Assembly: GCA_965214495.1 (NCBI GenBank)
Contig: OZ243958.1
Coordinates: forward strand, 124,001 to 188,000
Source: JANQOH01 sp965214495
GTDB taxonomy: Bacteria > Pseudomonadota > Alphaproteobacteria > UBA7887
DNA length: 64,000 nucleotides
Direction: 5' to 3'
Within the stretch, counting starts at the first letter, position 1; the number at the start of each line of letters is the position of its first letter. The notes under the pieces are model-generated. The model saw only the letters and a program-made list of their open reading frames with translations, ran no database searches and was not told where the DNA came from. A program made the translations under genes and the position numbers. Positions 9,501 through 16,622 of this stretch are shown piece by piece.

Positions 9501-9951
9501 GCTGATCTTCTCCCAATTCGTGGAGATGCTGCGCCTCATCGAGAGCGATATCGGCGAACGCGGCTGGGACTACGCCTTGCTGCACGGCAAAACGCGGCGC
9601 CGCGACGAAGAGATCGACCGGTTCCAGAACGGAAAGGCGGCGATCTTTCTCGTCAGCCTCAAGGCGGGCGGCGTGGGGCTGAACCTGACGGCGGCCGACA
9701 CGGTGATCCTCTACGACCCGTGGTGGAATCCCGCCGTCGAACGCCAGGCGATGGACCGCGCGCACCGGATCGGCCAGAACAAGCCCGTCTTCGTGCATCG
9801 CCTGATCGCCGAGGGCACGGTCGAGGCCACGATCCGGCGGATGCAGACCCGCAAACAGGCGCTCGCCGACGCGCTGTTCAAAGGCGGCGGCGACGGCTCG
9901 ACGTCGTTGACGGACGACGACATCGACGCCCTCCTCGCGCCGATCGAATGA
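6559..9951 (+). CDS. SWIM zinc-finger SNF2/Rad54-family helicase
   Basis: A 1,130-aa ATP-dependent DNA translocase. Near the N-terminus, C75, C77, C83 and H85 form a SWIM zinc finger (CxCx5CxH). The C-terminal half is a complete SNF2 motor: motif I DDMGLGKT (K697), Walker B DEAQ (about residues 789-792), motif III LTGTPMENNLAELWSLFDWL and motifs V/VI SLKAGGVGLNLTAAD with DRAHRIGQ. The frame is open from 6418, but GTG 6559 follows a GCGGGAGC and gives VNPTFDRRDIQRNIG, a sensible N-terminus. Bacterial SWIM-SNF2 proteins are poorly characterised. Here the gene is flanked by two decayed toxin-antitoxin modules, so a role in repair, transcription recycling or genome defence is open. Confidence 0.9.
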   Translation: MNPTFDRRDIQRNIGEPAFTRGAAYWRSGQVVSAEFLSPNAVAGVVAGSGGQRYRQAIEIGGPRGAGRRRIDGECTCPVSYNCKHVAAVLLSVASAPLAGGRGVADARETSPESPLPAALRVWLDRMAAAQTEAETPPAKPKRRTSERLFYVFRPNAQNGALIAPMKARLKKGGGISGVAREYRLADSGYRPQALDAFDAAICAKLACYAPPDASRGYAWPAGGELHDFLREVAATGRARAGDVAGVEIRWSAPQALRFDWETTRAGAQRLVARDAENRRIVVLPFPSPVYLDTETGACGPAETGLPDRVAVGLAMAPEIPAAASAEAAGAVTRLAGGSIPAPRTMPVERRPGGPPRGVLSLYGPSRKVERWESWTWPDEGEGAPLRRYPCARLDVAYGGAPKPVRPGVGEDIQAGGKRRVVVIQRDRGAERKLLERLMEIAAGYDGAPPDSGVLGYRAPKAAHKADVAFPPLLDGEAPESPALAFTAEALPALRRDGWTVNVEESWPFRLRDAPAIFRAGIESSQADWFSIALKLEVEDQVIDFAPVVLSLIARLPLDERGEIPDGFDVEAFLSDVTLYPTCADGSLVPIEGKRIAPIVQAFLEAQGLSEFHMAEAGRAAALAEALEGYGVPWRGGKKVRVLGERLRALAAARETPPPAALKGALRPYQRRGYGWLRALWDSGFGGLLADDMGLGKTVQALALLLRRHVEEGAERPSLLIAPTSLLGNWRREAERFAPDLKLLTLHGPDRAERFGQIPDHHLVLTTYPLIHRDHEALFAHEYEFAVLDEAQAVKNPAALASKRIRDIRAAGRLALTGTPMENNLAELWSLFDWLIPGLLGDRRNFTKTFRTPIEKHGDRARQRLLSTRLKPFMLRRTKDEVAKELPPRTEIDETIPLSGGQRGLYEAIRTAMDERVRNAIRARGIDRVRITILDALLKLRQVCCDPRLVKLKAARSVTGSVKRTRLLALLEELRAEDRKVLIFSQFVEMLRLIESDIGERGWDYALLHGKTRRRDEEIDRFQNGKAAIFLVSLKAGGVGLNLTAADTVILYDPWWNPAVERQAMDRAHRIGQNKPVFVHRLIAEGTVEATIRRMQTRKQALADALFKGGGDGSTSLTDDDIDALLAPIE

Positions 9952-10456
9952 GGGACGGGACGCCCTCCGGGCGCGGGCTCTGGCCCGCTTGCGTCGTTTC
10001 GAGTGACGGCCCGCGGCGCGGCTGCCGATCGCGAGAACGCCTCCATGATCGTCGCTATCGCTCGCGCGACGCCTGCTTTGTGTCCCGGCACTCCTGTGCC
10101 GGATCACAGAGCTCGCCCGCCGTGTGCTCCTCACGGGCTGTCGGCGTTGCCGTACCCGTTTCTCATCCTCCGATCATGCCGAAATGCCCGACACACTATA
10201 TGGATCATATATACCCACGCACCACAGCATATCGAAACATGAGTCAAATCGCGTATTCGGATTATCGGACGATCGAGAATCGTACTATCTCCTTCACTGA
10301 TTGTCCGGATATCCCTCGGGCGCGGCGGAGGGCGGCAAGGCGGATATTGCGAAGCCGCTCAGGGGCCTCGGGTCCGGAGTGATGGAGGTCGCCGCGGGTT
10401 ACTCCACCGGCGCTTAGCGGGCCGTCTATCTAACAGGGATCTGTCAAAAGGTTTGA
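9952..10456. other. 505-bp non-coding gap
   Basis: No supported gene was seen. The middle (about 10190-10300) is distinctly richer in A and T than its surroundings and includes an imperfect palindrome near TATATGGATCATATATA. This base composition is unlike the neighbouring genes and fits a transferred or decayed segment joining the helicase gene to the broken HigBA pair. Confidence 0.5.
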
Positions 10457-10639
10457 GTGTTGCACGCTTTTCAGACGAAATTGCGAACCGGCATCCGTAC
10501 GCCGAAAGTCGAAATCGACTTGGTGCGGGCGTGTCTCGCACGTCTGAAGGAGGCTTTGCGGTGGGCAACGAAGAATTCGAATTGGTCGAAGGAAGCGGCA
10601 ACGTCTTCCGCGACTTCGACGATCCGGTTGCCGATTTGA
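10457..10639 (+). pseudogene. C-terminal fragment of HigB/Gp49-type toxin
   Basis: The reading VLHAFQTKLRTGIRTPKVEI followed by DLVRACLARLKEAL matches the C-terminal third of RelE-superfamily HigB/Gp49-like toxins (family pattern VLHCFQKK..GI.TPK.EIDLI..RL). These are ribosome-dependent mRNA interferases. The N-terminal two thirds are absent: a TGA sits directly before the GTG at 10457, and no toxin sequence is readable upstream. The fragment overlaps the antitoxin remnant, the usual toxin-first HigBA order. Confidence 0.75.
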
Positions 10640-10686
10640 AGCTGGCCAAGGCCGTCCTCGCGGCCCGCGATCGTCACCGTGCTTGA
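10561..10686 (+). pseudogene. truncated XRE-type antitoxin (HigA-like) remnant
   Basis: A GTG at 10561 is preceded by a perfect AAGGAGG at 10547-10553. It encodes a 41-aa peptide with the block EGSGNVFRDFDDPVADLKLAKAV, the N-terminus of HigA-type helix-turn-helix antitoxins. The frame ends at TGA 10684-10686, before the DNA-binding domain. In another frame the sequence continues IVTVLDDRTRATVQ, which resembles the next family segment, so a frameshift plus deletion is likely. Confidence 0.72.
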
Positions 10687-10864
10687 CGATCGCACAAGGG
10701 CGACGGTTCAGTTTGGTCCGCGCGCCGTTGGTGCTGTCGATACGGTCGACTCTCGAGAGACCCCAGCGTGAGAAGCGCGAGATGCTCGTCGCGCCCTCCG
10801 TCCCGGGCCGCGCCCGCATCGGCGGCTGGCGCCATGGGATCGGGAGCGCGAAGACAAGCCGGCC

Positions 10865-12151
10865 TCACGACAGGCCGAGCAGTGTTCGGAGGACTCGGTA
10901 TGTCGCGCGCTCGCGACCGCGAGTGACCCGAACGCGCAGGTACTGTGTTTGTCCCTCTTGTCCCGGCCCTCTCAATTCGCCGTTCAGGTTTCCATCGCTG
11001 CCGCTTCCCGGCTCCGCGATGTCCAGTCTCCAGGTTCTTCCTCCGGTCCTTCTGCTGCGGCGACCAAATATTACACCAAGTACCTCGACGGCCCGGCTGA
11101 CTTGGTCGAATAGCGGTTGCACATCGGGCGGAAGATCCCCGATACGGGTGATCGGCTTTCCGAAAATCGTCGAATGTCCCCGGCTACTGACCGGGATATC
11201 CCTCGGGAGCCGCGATATCGCGCGCCCCTCTTCCCGTATCTGAACAGGAGCCGGCGACGCGGTCGGTGCGTCTTTCTCGTCAACGAATGCTTCTTGCTCT
11301 CTCGCTTGGAACGGTTCTGCAAGAAATCCTTCCGGCGGATCGTCGTATGACCGCGTCAACACCACGTCTTCATAGTCGGTGATGTATGTCTCTGTCTCGA
11401 TCCCGAATATATCATCCGCGGGCGCGCACCACAGCCATTTTCTCGCAAGGGAGCCGAGCGCGGGAAGCAACGCGGGGCCGGCGTTCTGAGAACCGAACGC
11501 CCGCAGGACGCCGCAATGCTTCGAAATCCTGCTCCAGTCGAAAAGATCCTGATACGCGCGCTCCGCCGTAAGATCGACGATCAATTTAATTCGGGAAACG
11601 CGCACATATTCAAGGAGCAGCGAAGTGATGAGTCTGCGGGCGGTCCAGATTTGCCTAATTTGTTTGTCCACTGCATCGCAGCTGTAACGCTGGATCGGCT
11701 CCCCCGGAGCCAGGAGCCCGTAGAGAGCGGACACGATGACCCAGTGATGAGGGCTTCTTTCGAGCAGGCCCTCTTCGCCGGGATCTAGGGCTTCGTAGAA
11801 GCGGCCGCGATAGCGCGCCATAGCGGGAAGATATGTGCCATGGCCTGTTCCGCCGATATCCGGTCCTGCGACGAGTTCTGCGTTATACTGAACGTTCCGG
11901 AGCAATGTCCCATGCTCCGATTCGGCGCCGTCTTGTACCCGTTTGAGTGCACGGTAACGCGCCTCGTACAGCGCCGAAGCGCGTCGGCGAATAGCGTTGG
12001 GCATCGACCCGTCGGCCCGGTACTCGCGTTCTCCGCCTTTGACCTTGTGATTCGAGCAGGAGCACAGAAACAGGATATGGTATTCCATTGTCAATCGGGA
12101 CACGTCATGGAGCAGAATCGGATCGCGCCTTGTATCGTCAGCGTGGGCCAT
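10865..12151 (-). CDS. YaaA/DUF6884-like protein with extra C-terminal region
   Basis: A 428-aa protein of unknown role. The N-terminal domain shows LFLCSCSNHK (C30, C32, K36), then YLPAMARYRGRFYEAL and VIVSALYGLLAPGEPI followed by Tyr. Together these recall the CSxxK / ARxLYxSxxF / LSAxYGLLxPxxxIxxY pattern of YaaA and DUF6884-like proteins. YaaA itself limits DNA damage under peroxide stress; DUF6884-like proteins are largely uncharacterised. Residues beyond about 250 match nothing I recognise and contain a low-complexity, charged linker. The start may be ATG 12151, four bases after the upstream gene, or ATG 12088 (MEYHILFLCSC). Convergent with the broken HigBA pair. Confidence 0.6.
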   Translation of the reverse strand: MAHADDTRRDPILLHDVSRLTMEYHILFLCSCSNHKVKGGEREYRADGSMPNAIRRRASALYEARYRALKRVQDGAESEHGTLLRNVQYNAELVAGPDIGGTGHGTYLPAMARYRGRFYEALDPGEEGLLERSPHHWVIVSALYGLLAPGEPIQRYSCDAVDKQIRQIWTARRLITSLLLEYVRVSRIKLIVDLTAERAYQDLFDWSRISKHCGVLRAFGSQNAGPALLPALGSLARKWLWCAPADDIFGIETETYITDYEDVVLTRSYDDPPEGFLAEPFQAREQEAFVDEKDAPTASPAPVQIREEGRAISRLPRDIPVSSRGHSTIFGKPITRIGDLPPDVQPLFDQVSRAVEVLGVIFGRRSRRTGGRTWRLDIAEPGSGSDGNLNGELRGPGQEGQTQYLRVRVTRGRERATYRVLRTLLGLS

Positions 12152-12155
12152 CGAT

Positions 12156-12359
12156 TCAGTCGTCGAAATCGTAGGACTTCACCCTCTCGCGTTGTTCGTC
12201 GATGTCTTCCTTCGTCGAGAACCGGCCCTGTCGCAACCAGATGTTTCCGCTCGCGAACCGGCTTACCAAGTGGCGGTCGGCTTCGCGCCGGGCCCCTTCC
12301 ACGTCCTTTGGAATGGCCGGGCTCCGGAAGGCCAGCCTGATGGCATTCATTATTGTCAT
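12156..12359 (-). CDS. 67-aa hypothetical protein upstream of the YaaA-like gene
   Basis: A short basic-to-acidic protein starting MTIMNAIRLAFRSPAIPK with a GGAGG (12370-12374) ten bases before the ATG at 12359. The middle EGARREADRHLVSRFASGNI looks helical and amphipathic; the end is acidic (KSYDFDD). It stops four bases before the YaaA-like start, so the two are probably co-transcribed and may work together. I recognise no family. Confidence 0.6.
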   Translation of the reverse strand: MTIMNAIRLAFRSPAIPKDVEGARREADRHLVSRFASGNIWLRQGRFSTKEDIDEQRERVKSYDFDD

Positions 12360-12486
12360 CCGGCGGGGGCCTCCAGCTTGCTTTCCGAACCAATCCAGCC
12401 CGGTGAACCCTGCAGGGCGTCGCCCCCGCGTCGGGACGACCGGAGAACGCCGGCAAGGCCGCCGTTCCCCGGTCGCAGAGGCGCCG

Positions 12487-13626
12487 TCAGGTAATATGCG
12501 CGCCGCGGGTCTCCACATACACGGCGTAGAGCGACTGGCTGCCGGTCATGAACAACCGGTTGCGCTTGGTGCCGCCGAAGCACACGTTCGAGCAGATCTC
12601 GGGCAGGCGGATATGCCCGATGCGGTCGCCGTTCGGCGCGAAGACGTGCACGCCGTCATAACCGTCGCCGACCCAGCCCGCCGACGCCCAGACATTGCCG
12701 TCCTCGTCGCAGCGAATGCCGTCGGCGAAGCCCTTCTGGCCGTCCATCTCCATCGATGTGAACTCGCGCTCGTTGGCGAGCACCGTGCCATCGACGTCGA
12801 ACGCCCAGATGTTCGGACTCGCCTCCGGATAGTGCGAGGCGCCCGTGTCCGCGACATACAGCGTCTGGTAGTCGTGCGAGAAGCACAGGCCGTTCGGCTT
12901 GAACGGCGTGTCGGTCACCTTGGTCACCGCGCCGGTCTGCGCGTCGATCCGGTAAACCGCTTCCTTGCGCAGCGGTTGCGGAGATCCGGTGTCGAGCCGA
13001 TGGCCTTCGTAGTTCATCAGCGACCCGTAACCCGGATCGGTAAACCAGATCGAACCGTCGTCAGGATGCACCACCGCGTCGTTGGGGGCGTTGAACTCGC
13101 CGCCCTCGAAACTGTCGGCGAGCACCGTGACCGAGCCGTCATACTCGTAGCGCACGACGCGGCGGTTGCCGTGTTCGCACGCGATCTGCCGGCCCGAATA
13201 GTCGAAGGTGTTACCGTTCGAGTTGCCGGACGGATAGCGGAACTGCTGCGAGACGTGCCCGTCTTCCTCGATCCAGCGCAGTTGCTGGTTTTCGGGGATG
13301 TCGCTCCACAGCAGATAGCGCCCGACGCCGTTCCACGCCGGCCCCTCGGCCCACAACGTGCCGCGATACAGCCGCATGATGGGCGTGTTGCCGAGCTTGT
13401 ATTTGAAGCGCGGATCAAGCGGCACCACGTCCGGTTCGGGATAGCGCACCGGTTCCGCGTCGGGGCCGAAATTGCGTGCGAACGCCTCGCCTGACATGGC
13501 GGTAACGCCGGCGACCGCTGTCGCCGCGGCGAGGAACGAACGCCGGCTCATCCGGCCCGGCGCGTCGGCGCTGCGCTTCACCGGCTTTGCCAGATCGACG
13601 AACTCGTATTCGATGGCTCTCGGCAT
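12487..13626 (-). CDS. SMP-30/gluconolactonase-family protein with Tat-type leader
   Basis: A 379-aa six-bladed beta-propeller protein of the SMP-30/gluconolactonase/LRE family. Characteristic pieces are WAEGPAWNGVGRYLLWSDIP, FNAPNDAVVHPDDGSIWFTDPGYG and KPNGLCFSHDYQTLYVADTG, containing the Glu, Asn and Asp that bind the catalytic divalent metal. A twin-arginine-like SRRSFLAAA at residues 27-35 precedes a hydrophobic stretch, suggesting export by Tat. The 26 residues before it are unusually long for a leader, so a later start at MSRRSFL (residue 26) is possible. The lactone substrate is unknown. Confidence 0.85.
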   Translation of the reverse strand: MPRAIEYEFVDLAKPVKRSADAPGRMSRRSFLAAATAVAGVTAMSGEAFARNFGPDAEPVRYPEPDVVPLDPRFKYKLGNTPIMRLYRGTLWAEGPAWNGVGRYLLWSDIPENQQLRWIEEDGHVSQQFRYPSGNSNGNTFDYSGRQIACEHGNRRVVRYEYDGSVTVLADSFEGGEFNAPNDAVVHPDDGSIWFTDPGYGSLMNYEGHRLDTGSPQPLRKEAVYRIDAQTGAVTKVTDTPFKPNGLCFSHDYQTLYVADTGASHYPEASPNIWAFDVDGTVLANEREFTSMEMDGQKGFADGIRCDEDGNVWASAGWVGDGYDGVHVFAPNGDRIGHIRLPEICSNVCFGGTKRNRLFMTGSQSLYAVYVETRGAHIT

Positions 13627-13808
13627 GTGTCAATTCTCCCTGTCGCCTCGACTCCGTCGTTACGGCGGGCCGCCTGGCGACTCGACGACCACCGGTCCCG
13701 CGCAATAGCGGGAAGAGTTCCCGATCATGATATCACAGCGGCGCGCGCCGCGGTGCCGCGCGCTTCGGCCACGCGAGCGCCATGGCCGGTTGACCGCGCC
13801 GACCCTCC

Positions 13809-14243
13809 TCACCGCCCGGCGGTCTCCGGGCCTTCGCCGCCGATGCGCGTAGCGCAATAGCCGATCGCGAGCCCTACGACTGCACCCTCGGCCACCAGCC
13901 AGAACGGCGAAGTCAGGGCGCTCCCCGGGTCGAACAGGGCCTCCAACGCCCGGCGCATGGCGTCGTAGGTGAAGAAGGTCAGAACGAAATTCATCCAGGC
14001 TCCGACGAACGGCGCGCGAACCCACCAGGGAAAGGGCAGCTTCAGGATCGGATGCCGATCGAACACACCGAACACCCCGACGACAGCGCCGAGCGTCGGA
14101 TACCAGAGCAGAATGCCCCAACGGAGCGGCCACTCCGCTTCGGGAAGGATCCAGGGAAGAGAAACGAAACCGACGAGGCCGAACACCAGCCCGATCGCCT
14201 TTCCGACGGCGATCCGGGTGACCAGAGATGGGTTGGTAAACAT
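13809..14243 (-). CDS. small integral membrane protein
   Basis: A 144-aa hydrophobic protein with about four membrane helices (around VGKAIGLVFGLVGFVSLPW, GILLWYPTLGAVVGVFGVF, APFVGAWMNFVLTFF and LVAEGAVVGLAIGYCATRI). ATG 14243 has GGAGG nine bases upstream, which decides the start over longer readings. No named family was recognised. It follows hsp20 on the same strand, 73 bp away. Confidence 0.72.
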   Translation of the reverse strand: MFTNPSLVTRIAVGKAIGLVFGLVGFVSLPWILPEAEWPLRWGILLWYPTLGAVVGVFGVFDRHPILKLPFPWWVRAPFVGAWMNFVLTFFTYDAMRRALEALFDPGSALTSPFWLVAEGAVVGLAIGYCATRIGGEGPETAGR

Positions 14244-14316
14244 CGTCTCAAACCTCCATGGCAGGCGCCGGGGGCGCGACATCGGCCCCGGGAGCCCGCA
14301 CACCGTTCCGCGGCTT

Positions 14317-14745
14317 TCAGCCGTGCTTGACGGAGATCTTGCGCACGTCGGGTGCCTTGGGAGCGACCTTGCCGACGCGGACGGTCAGCACGCCGTCCTT
14401 GTGTTCTGCGCGAACCGCATCCGGGTTGGCGTCCGGCGGCAGGCGAAAGCCGCGGTTGAACCGTCCGTATGTCCGTTCCGAGAAGTAAAAATCCTTGCCG
14501 CTCTCCTCGCGGCTCGACTTCTTTTCTCCGGAAACGGAGAGCAGTCCCTCGTGCAGTTCGACACGGATGTTCTCGCCGTCGACGCCCGGCAGTTCAACCG
14601 AAACCTCGTAGGCGTCGTCGGTCGCCGCGGCTTCGGAACTCGGCGCGAAGAACTCCGCCAGCCGACCGCCGAACCGCCACATGGGGTCGAGAACGTTCGA
14701 CCACCAGTCTTGCGCGTGAGGCGCGACTCCTGATTTTTCGATCAT
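14317..14745 (-). CDS. Hsp20/alpha-crystallin small heat-shock protein
   Basis: A 142-aa ATP-independent holdase. The alpha-crystallin domain covers roughly residues 45-140, with YEVSVELPGVDGENIRVELH, the loop EKKSSREESGKDFYFSERTYGRFNRGFRLP and the family signature DGVLTVRVGK. The ATG at 14745 follows AAGGAAG. The Lys-rich end KISVKHG is typical of the family. It would bind unfolding proteins during heat stress; no obvious heat-shock promoter was identified by eye. Confidence 0.92.
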   Translation of the reverse strand: MIEKSGVAPHAQDWWSNVLDPMWRFGGRLAEFFAPSSEAAATDDAYEVSVELPGVDGENIRVELHEGLLSVSGEKKSSREESGKDFYFSERTYGRFNRGFRLPPDANPDAVRAEHKDGVLTVRVGKVAPKAPDVRKISVKHG

Positions 14746-14940
14746 CGTCCCAGCTTCCTTCTCATTGCGCCCCCGTTCTCGGTTCGAGGGATGACGGCCA
14801 ATGGGCCAGGAACGGAGGCGACACACACTGCGGAGATGGTGTCCGGCCGCCCGCCTTGCAAGGCTCGATCGCGAGGCGTGCATGGTTCGGCCGACAGGCA
14901 CGCGGTTCTCCGTGCGCTCCGCCCGCCACCGGCGAGCCGC

Positions 14941-15714
14941 CTATCGGTTTCTGAACTCGGGCGCGCGCTTTTCGGCGAACGCCGCCATTCCTTCCTTCTG
15001 GTCGTCGAGCGCGAAGGTCGAATAGAACATCCGACGCTCGAACAGGATGCCCTCGGCGAGCGGCGTTTCCTGCGACCGGTTGACCGCTTCCTTCGCCATG
15101 ATCACAACCGGCAGCGAGAAGCCGGCAATGGTCTCGCCCACTTCGAGCGCGGTATCGAGCAGGGCGTCGGGGGCGACTACGCGGCTGACCAGCCCGGCGC
15201 GCTCCGCCTCCGCCACGTCCATCATGCGGCCCGTGAGAATCAGGTCCATCGCTTTGGCCTTGCCGACCGCGCGCGGCAGGCGTTGGGTGCCGCTCGATCC
15301 GGGATAGGTGCCGAGCTTGATCTCCGGTTGGCCGAATTTGGCGGTCTCGGACGCGATCAGGATGTCGCACATCATGGCCAGCTCGCATCCGCCGCCGAGC
15401 GCGTAGCCGGCGACAGCGGCGATGACCGGTTTGCGGCAGTGCGCCACGCGGTCCCACGGCCCGATGAAATCGCCGAAGAAGGCATCCATATAGGTCTTGG
15501 GCTGCATTTCCTTGATATCGGCCCCGGCGGCGAATGCGCGCTCGCCGCCGGCGATCACGATCGCGCCGATGCTGTCGTCGGCTTCGAACCCGTCGAGAGC
15601 GGCGTTCAGTTCGCCGATCAGTTCGCTGTTCAGCGCATTCAGGGCCTTGGGTCGGTCGAGCGTGACCAGACCGACCTTGCCGCGCGTCTCGGCGCGGATG
15701 GTGTTGTAGCTCAT
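14941..15714 (-). CDS. enoyl-CoA hydratase
   Basis: A 257-aa crotonase-fold enzyme. The oxyanion-hole segments AFAAGADIKEMQ and AVAGYALGGGCELAMMCD are present, as is GTYPGSSGTQRLPRAVG, which holds a glutamate/glycine region typical of true hydratases. The C-terminus FAEKRAPEFRNR is also typical. The enzyme hydrates trans-2-enoyl-CoA in fatty-acid beta-oxidation or short-chain acyl-CoA catabolism. It lies alone before mutM on the same strand. Confidence 0.92.
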   Translation of the reverse strand: MSYNTIRAETRGKVGLVTLDRPKALNALNSELIGELNAALDGFEADDSIGAIVIAGGERAFAAGADIKEMQPKTYMDAFFGDFIGPWDRVAHCRKPVIAAVAGYALGGGCELAMMCDILIASETAKFGQPEIKLGTYPGSSGTQRLPRAVGKAKAMDLILTGRMMDVAEAERAGLVSRVVAPDALLDTALEVGETIAGFSLPVVIMAKEAVNRSQETPLAEGILFERRMFYSTFALDDQKEGMAAFAEKRAPEFRNR

Positions 15715-15759
15715 GGATCTCTCCCGTTGCGTGCCGCCGCGCGGCGGCGCGTTCCTACA

Positions 15760-16578
15760 TCAGCGCTGGCACTGCGGACAATAGAAGGTCGAGCGCCCGC
15801 TCTGGACGATACGCCGGATCGGGTGGCCGGCGTCGCACGCCTCGCCCTCGCGGTCGTAAACCCGGAAGGCGTGTTGGAAATAGCCGGCCTCGCCGGTCGC
15901 GCTCACATAATCGCGCAGCGACGAGCCGCCGGCCGCCAGCGCGTCTTCGAGAACGGCGCGAATCGCGGCGACGAGACGCTCGGCGCGAGTGGCACCCAGA
16001 TGGCGCCCCAGCCGGCGCGGCGAAACCCTGGCACGATAAAGGCTCTCGCAGGCGTAGATGTTGCCCAGGCCGGCGACCACCGCCTGGTCGAGCAGCAGCG
16101 CCTTGACCGGCGATCGGCGATCAGCGACGGCGGCGCCGAGAACCGGCCCGCTGAAGCCGTTGCCGAGCGGATCGGGGCCGAGATGGCGGAGCAGCGGATG
16201 CCGGTCGAGCGCCGTGCCGGCGCACAGCGCCATCAGGCCGAAGCGCCGCGCGTCGTTATAGACCACGGTCGCGCCGTCCCCGGTGTCGAACAGCAAATGG
16301 TCGTGGCGCTGCGGCCGATAGCCCGCCTCCGCAGTGTGGAGGCGCCCCGACATGCCGAGATGCGCGATCACGACCTGCTCGTCGTCGAGATGGAACAGCA
16401 GATACTTCGCCCGTCGCCCGATCTCGGCGACGCGACGGCCTGCGACGCGCGCCTCGAAATCGGCGGGCAACGGTCGGCGCAGATCGCGCCGCCGCACCCG
16501 CACGCGCGCGATACGCCGCCCTACGAGCACGGGGCGCAGGCCGCGGCGGATGGTTTCCACTTCCGGGAGTTCGGGCAT
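15760..16578 (-). CDS. mutM: formamidopyrimidine-DNA glycosylase (Fpg/MutM) with altered zinc finger
   Basis: A 272-aa bifunctional DNA glycosylase/AP lyase that removes 8-oxoguanine. The N-terminus MPELPEVETIRRGL supplies the Pro2 nucleophile and Glu3; RRAKYLLF supplies the conserved lysine. The C-terminal finger ends TFYCPQC as normal. Its first half reads EACDAGHPIRR, where the family usually has CxxC, so one zinc-ligand cysteine is missing and a histidine lies nearby. It is divergent from ubiE with a 44-bp gap, an arrangement common in alphaproteobacteria. Confidence 0.93.
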   Translation of the reverse strand: MPELPEVETIRRGLRPVLVGRRIARVRVRRRDLRRPLPADFEARVAGRRVAEIGRRAKYLLFHLDDEQVVIAHLGMSGRLHTAEAGYRPQRHDHLLFDTGDGATVVYNDARRFGLMALCAGTALDRHPLLRHLGPDPLGNGFSGPVLGAAVADRRSPVKALLLDQAVVAGLGNIYACESLYRARVSPRRLGRHLGATRAERLVAAIRAVLEDALAAGGSSLRDYVSATGEAGYFQHAFRVYDREGEACDAGHPIRRIVQSGRSTFYCPQCQR

Positions 16579-16622
16579 CGCCTAAAGTAGCCCCTGCGCG
16601 CGGCGCTGGGCTATGGTCGCGC

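Noticed and set aside
9952..9993. GC-rich stem (CGCCCTCCGGGCG) after the helicase gene as a terminator
   Set aside because: There is no T-run after it, so it does not meet the pattern of an intrinsic terminator.
6159..10134. Frames of about 900 and 1,000 aa overlapping the helicase on both strands
   Set aside because: They are Arg-rich shadows with no motifs; the helicase frame contains complete SNF2 and SWIM motifs.
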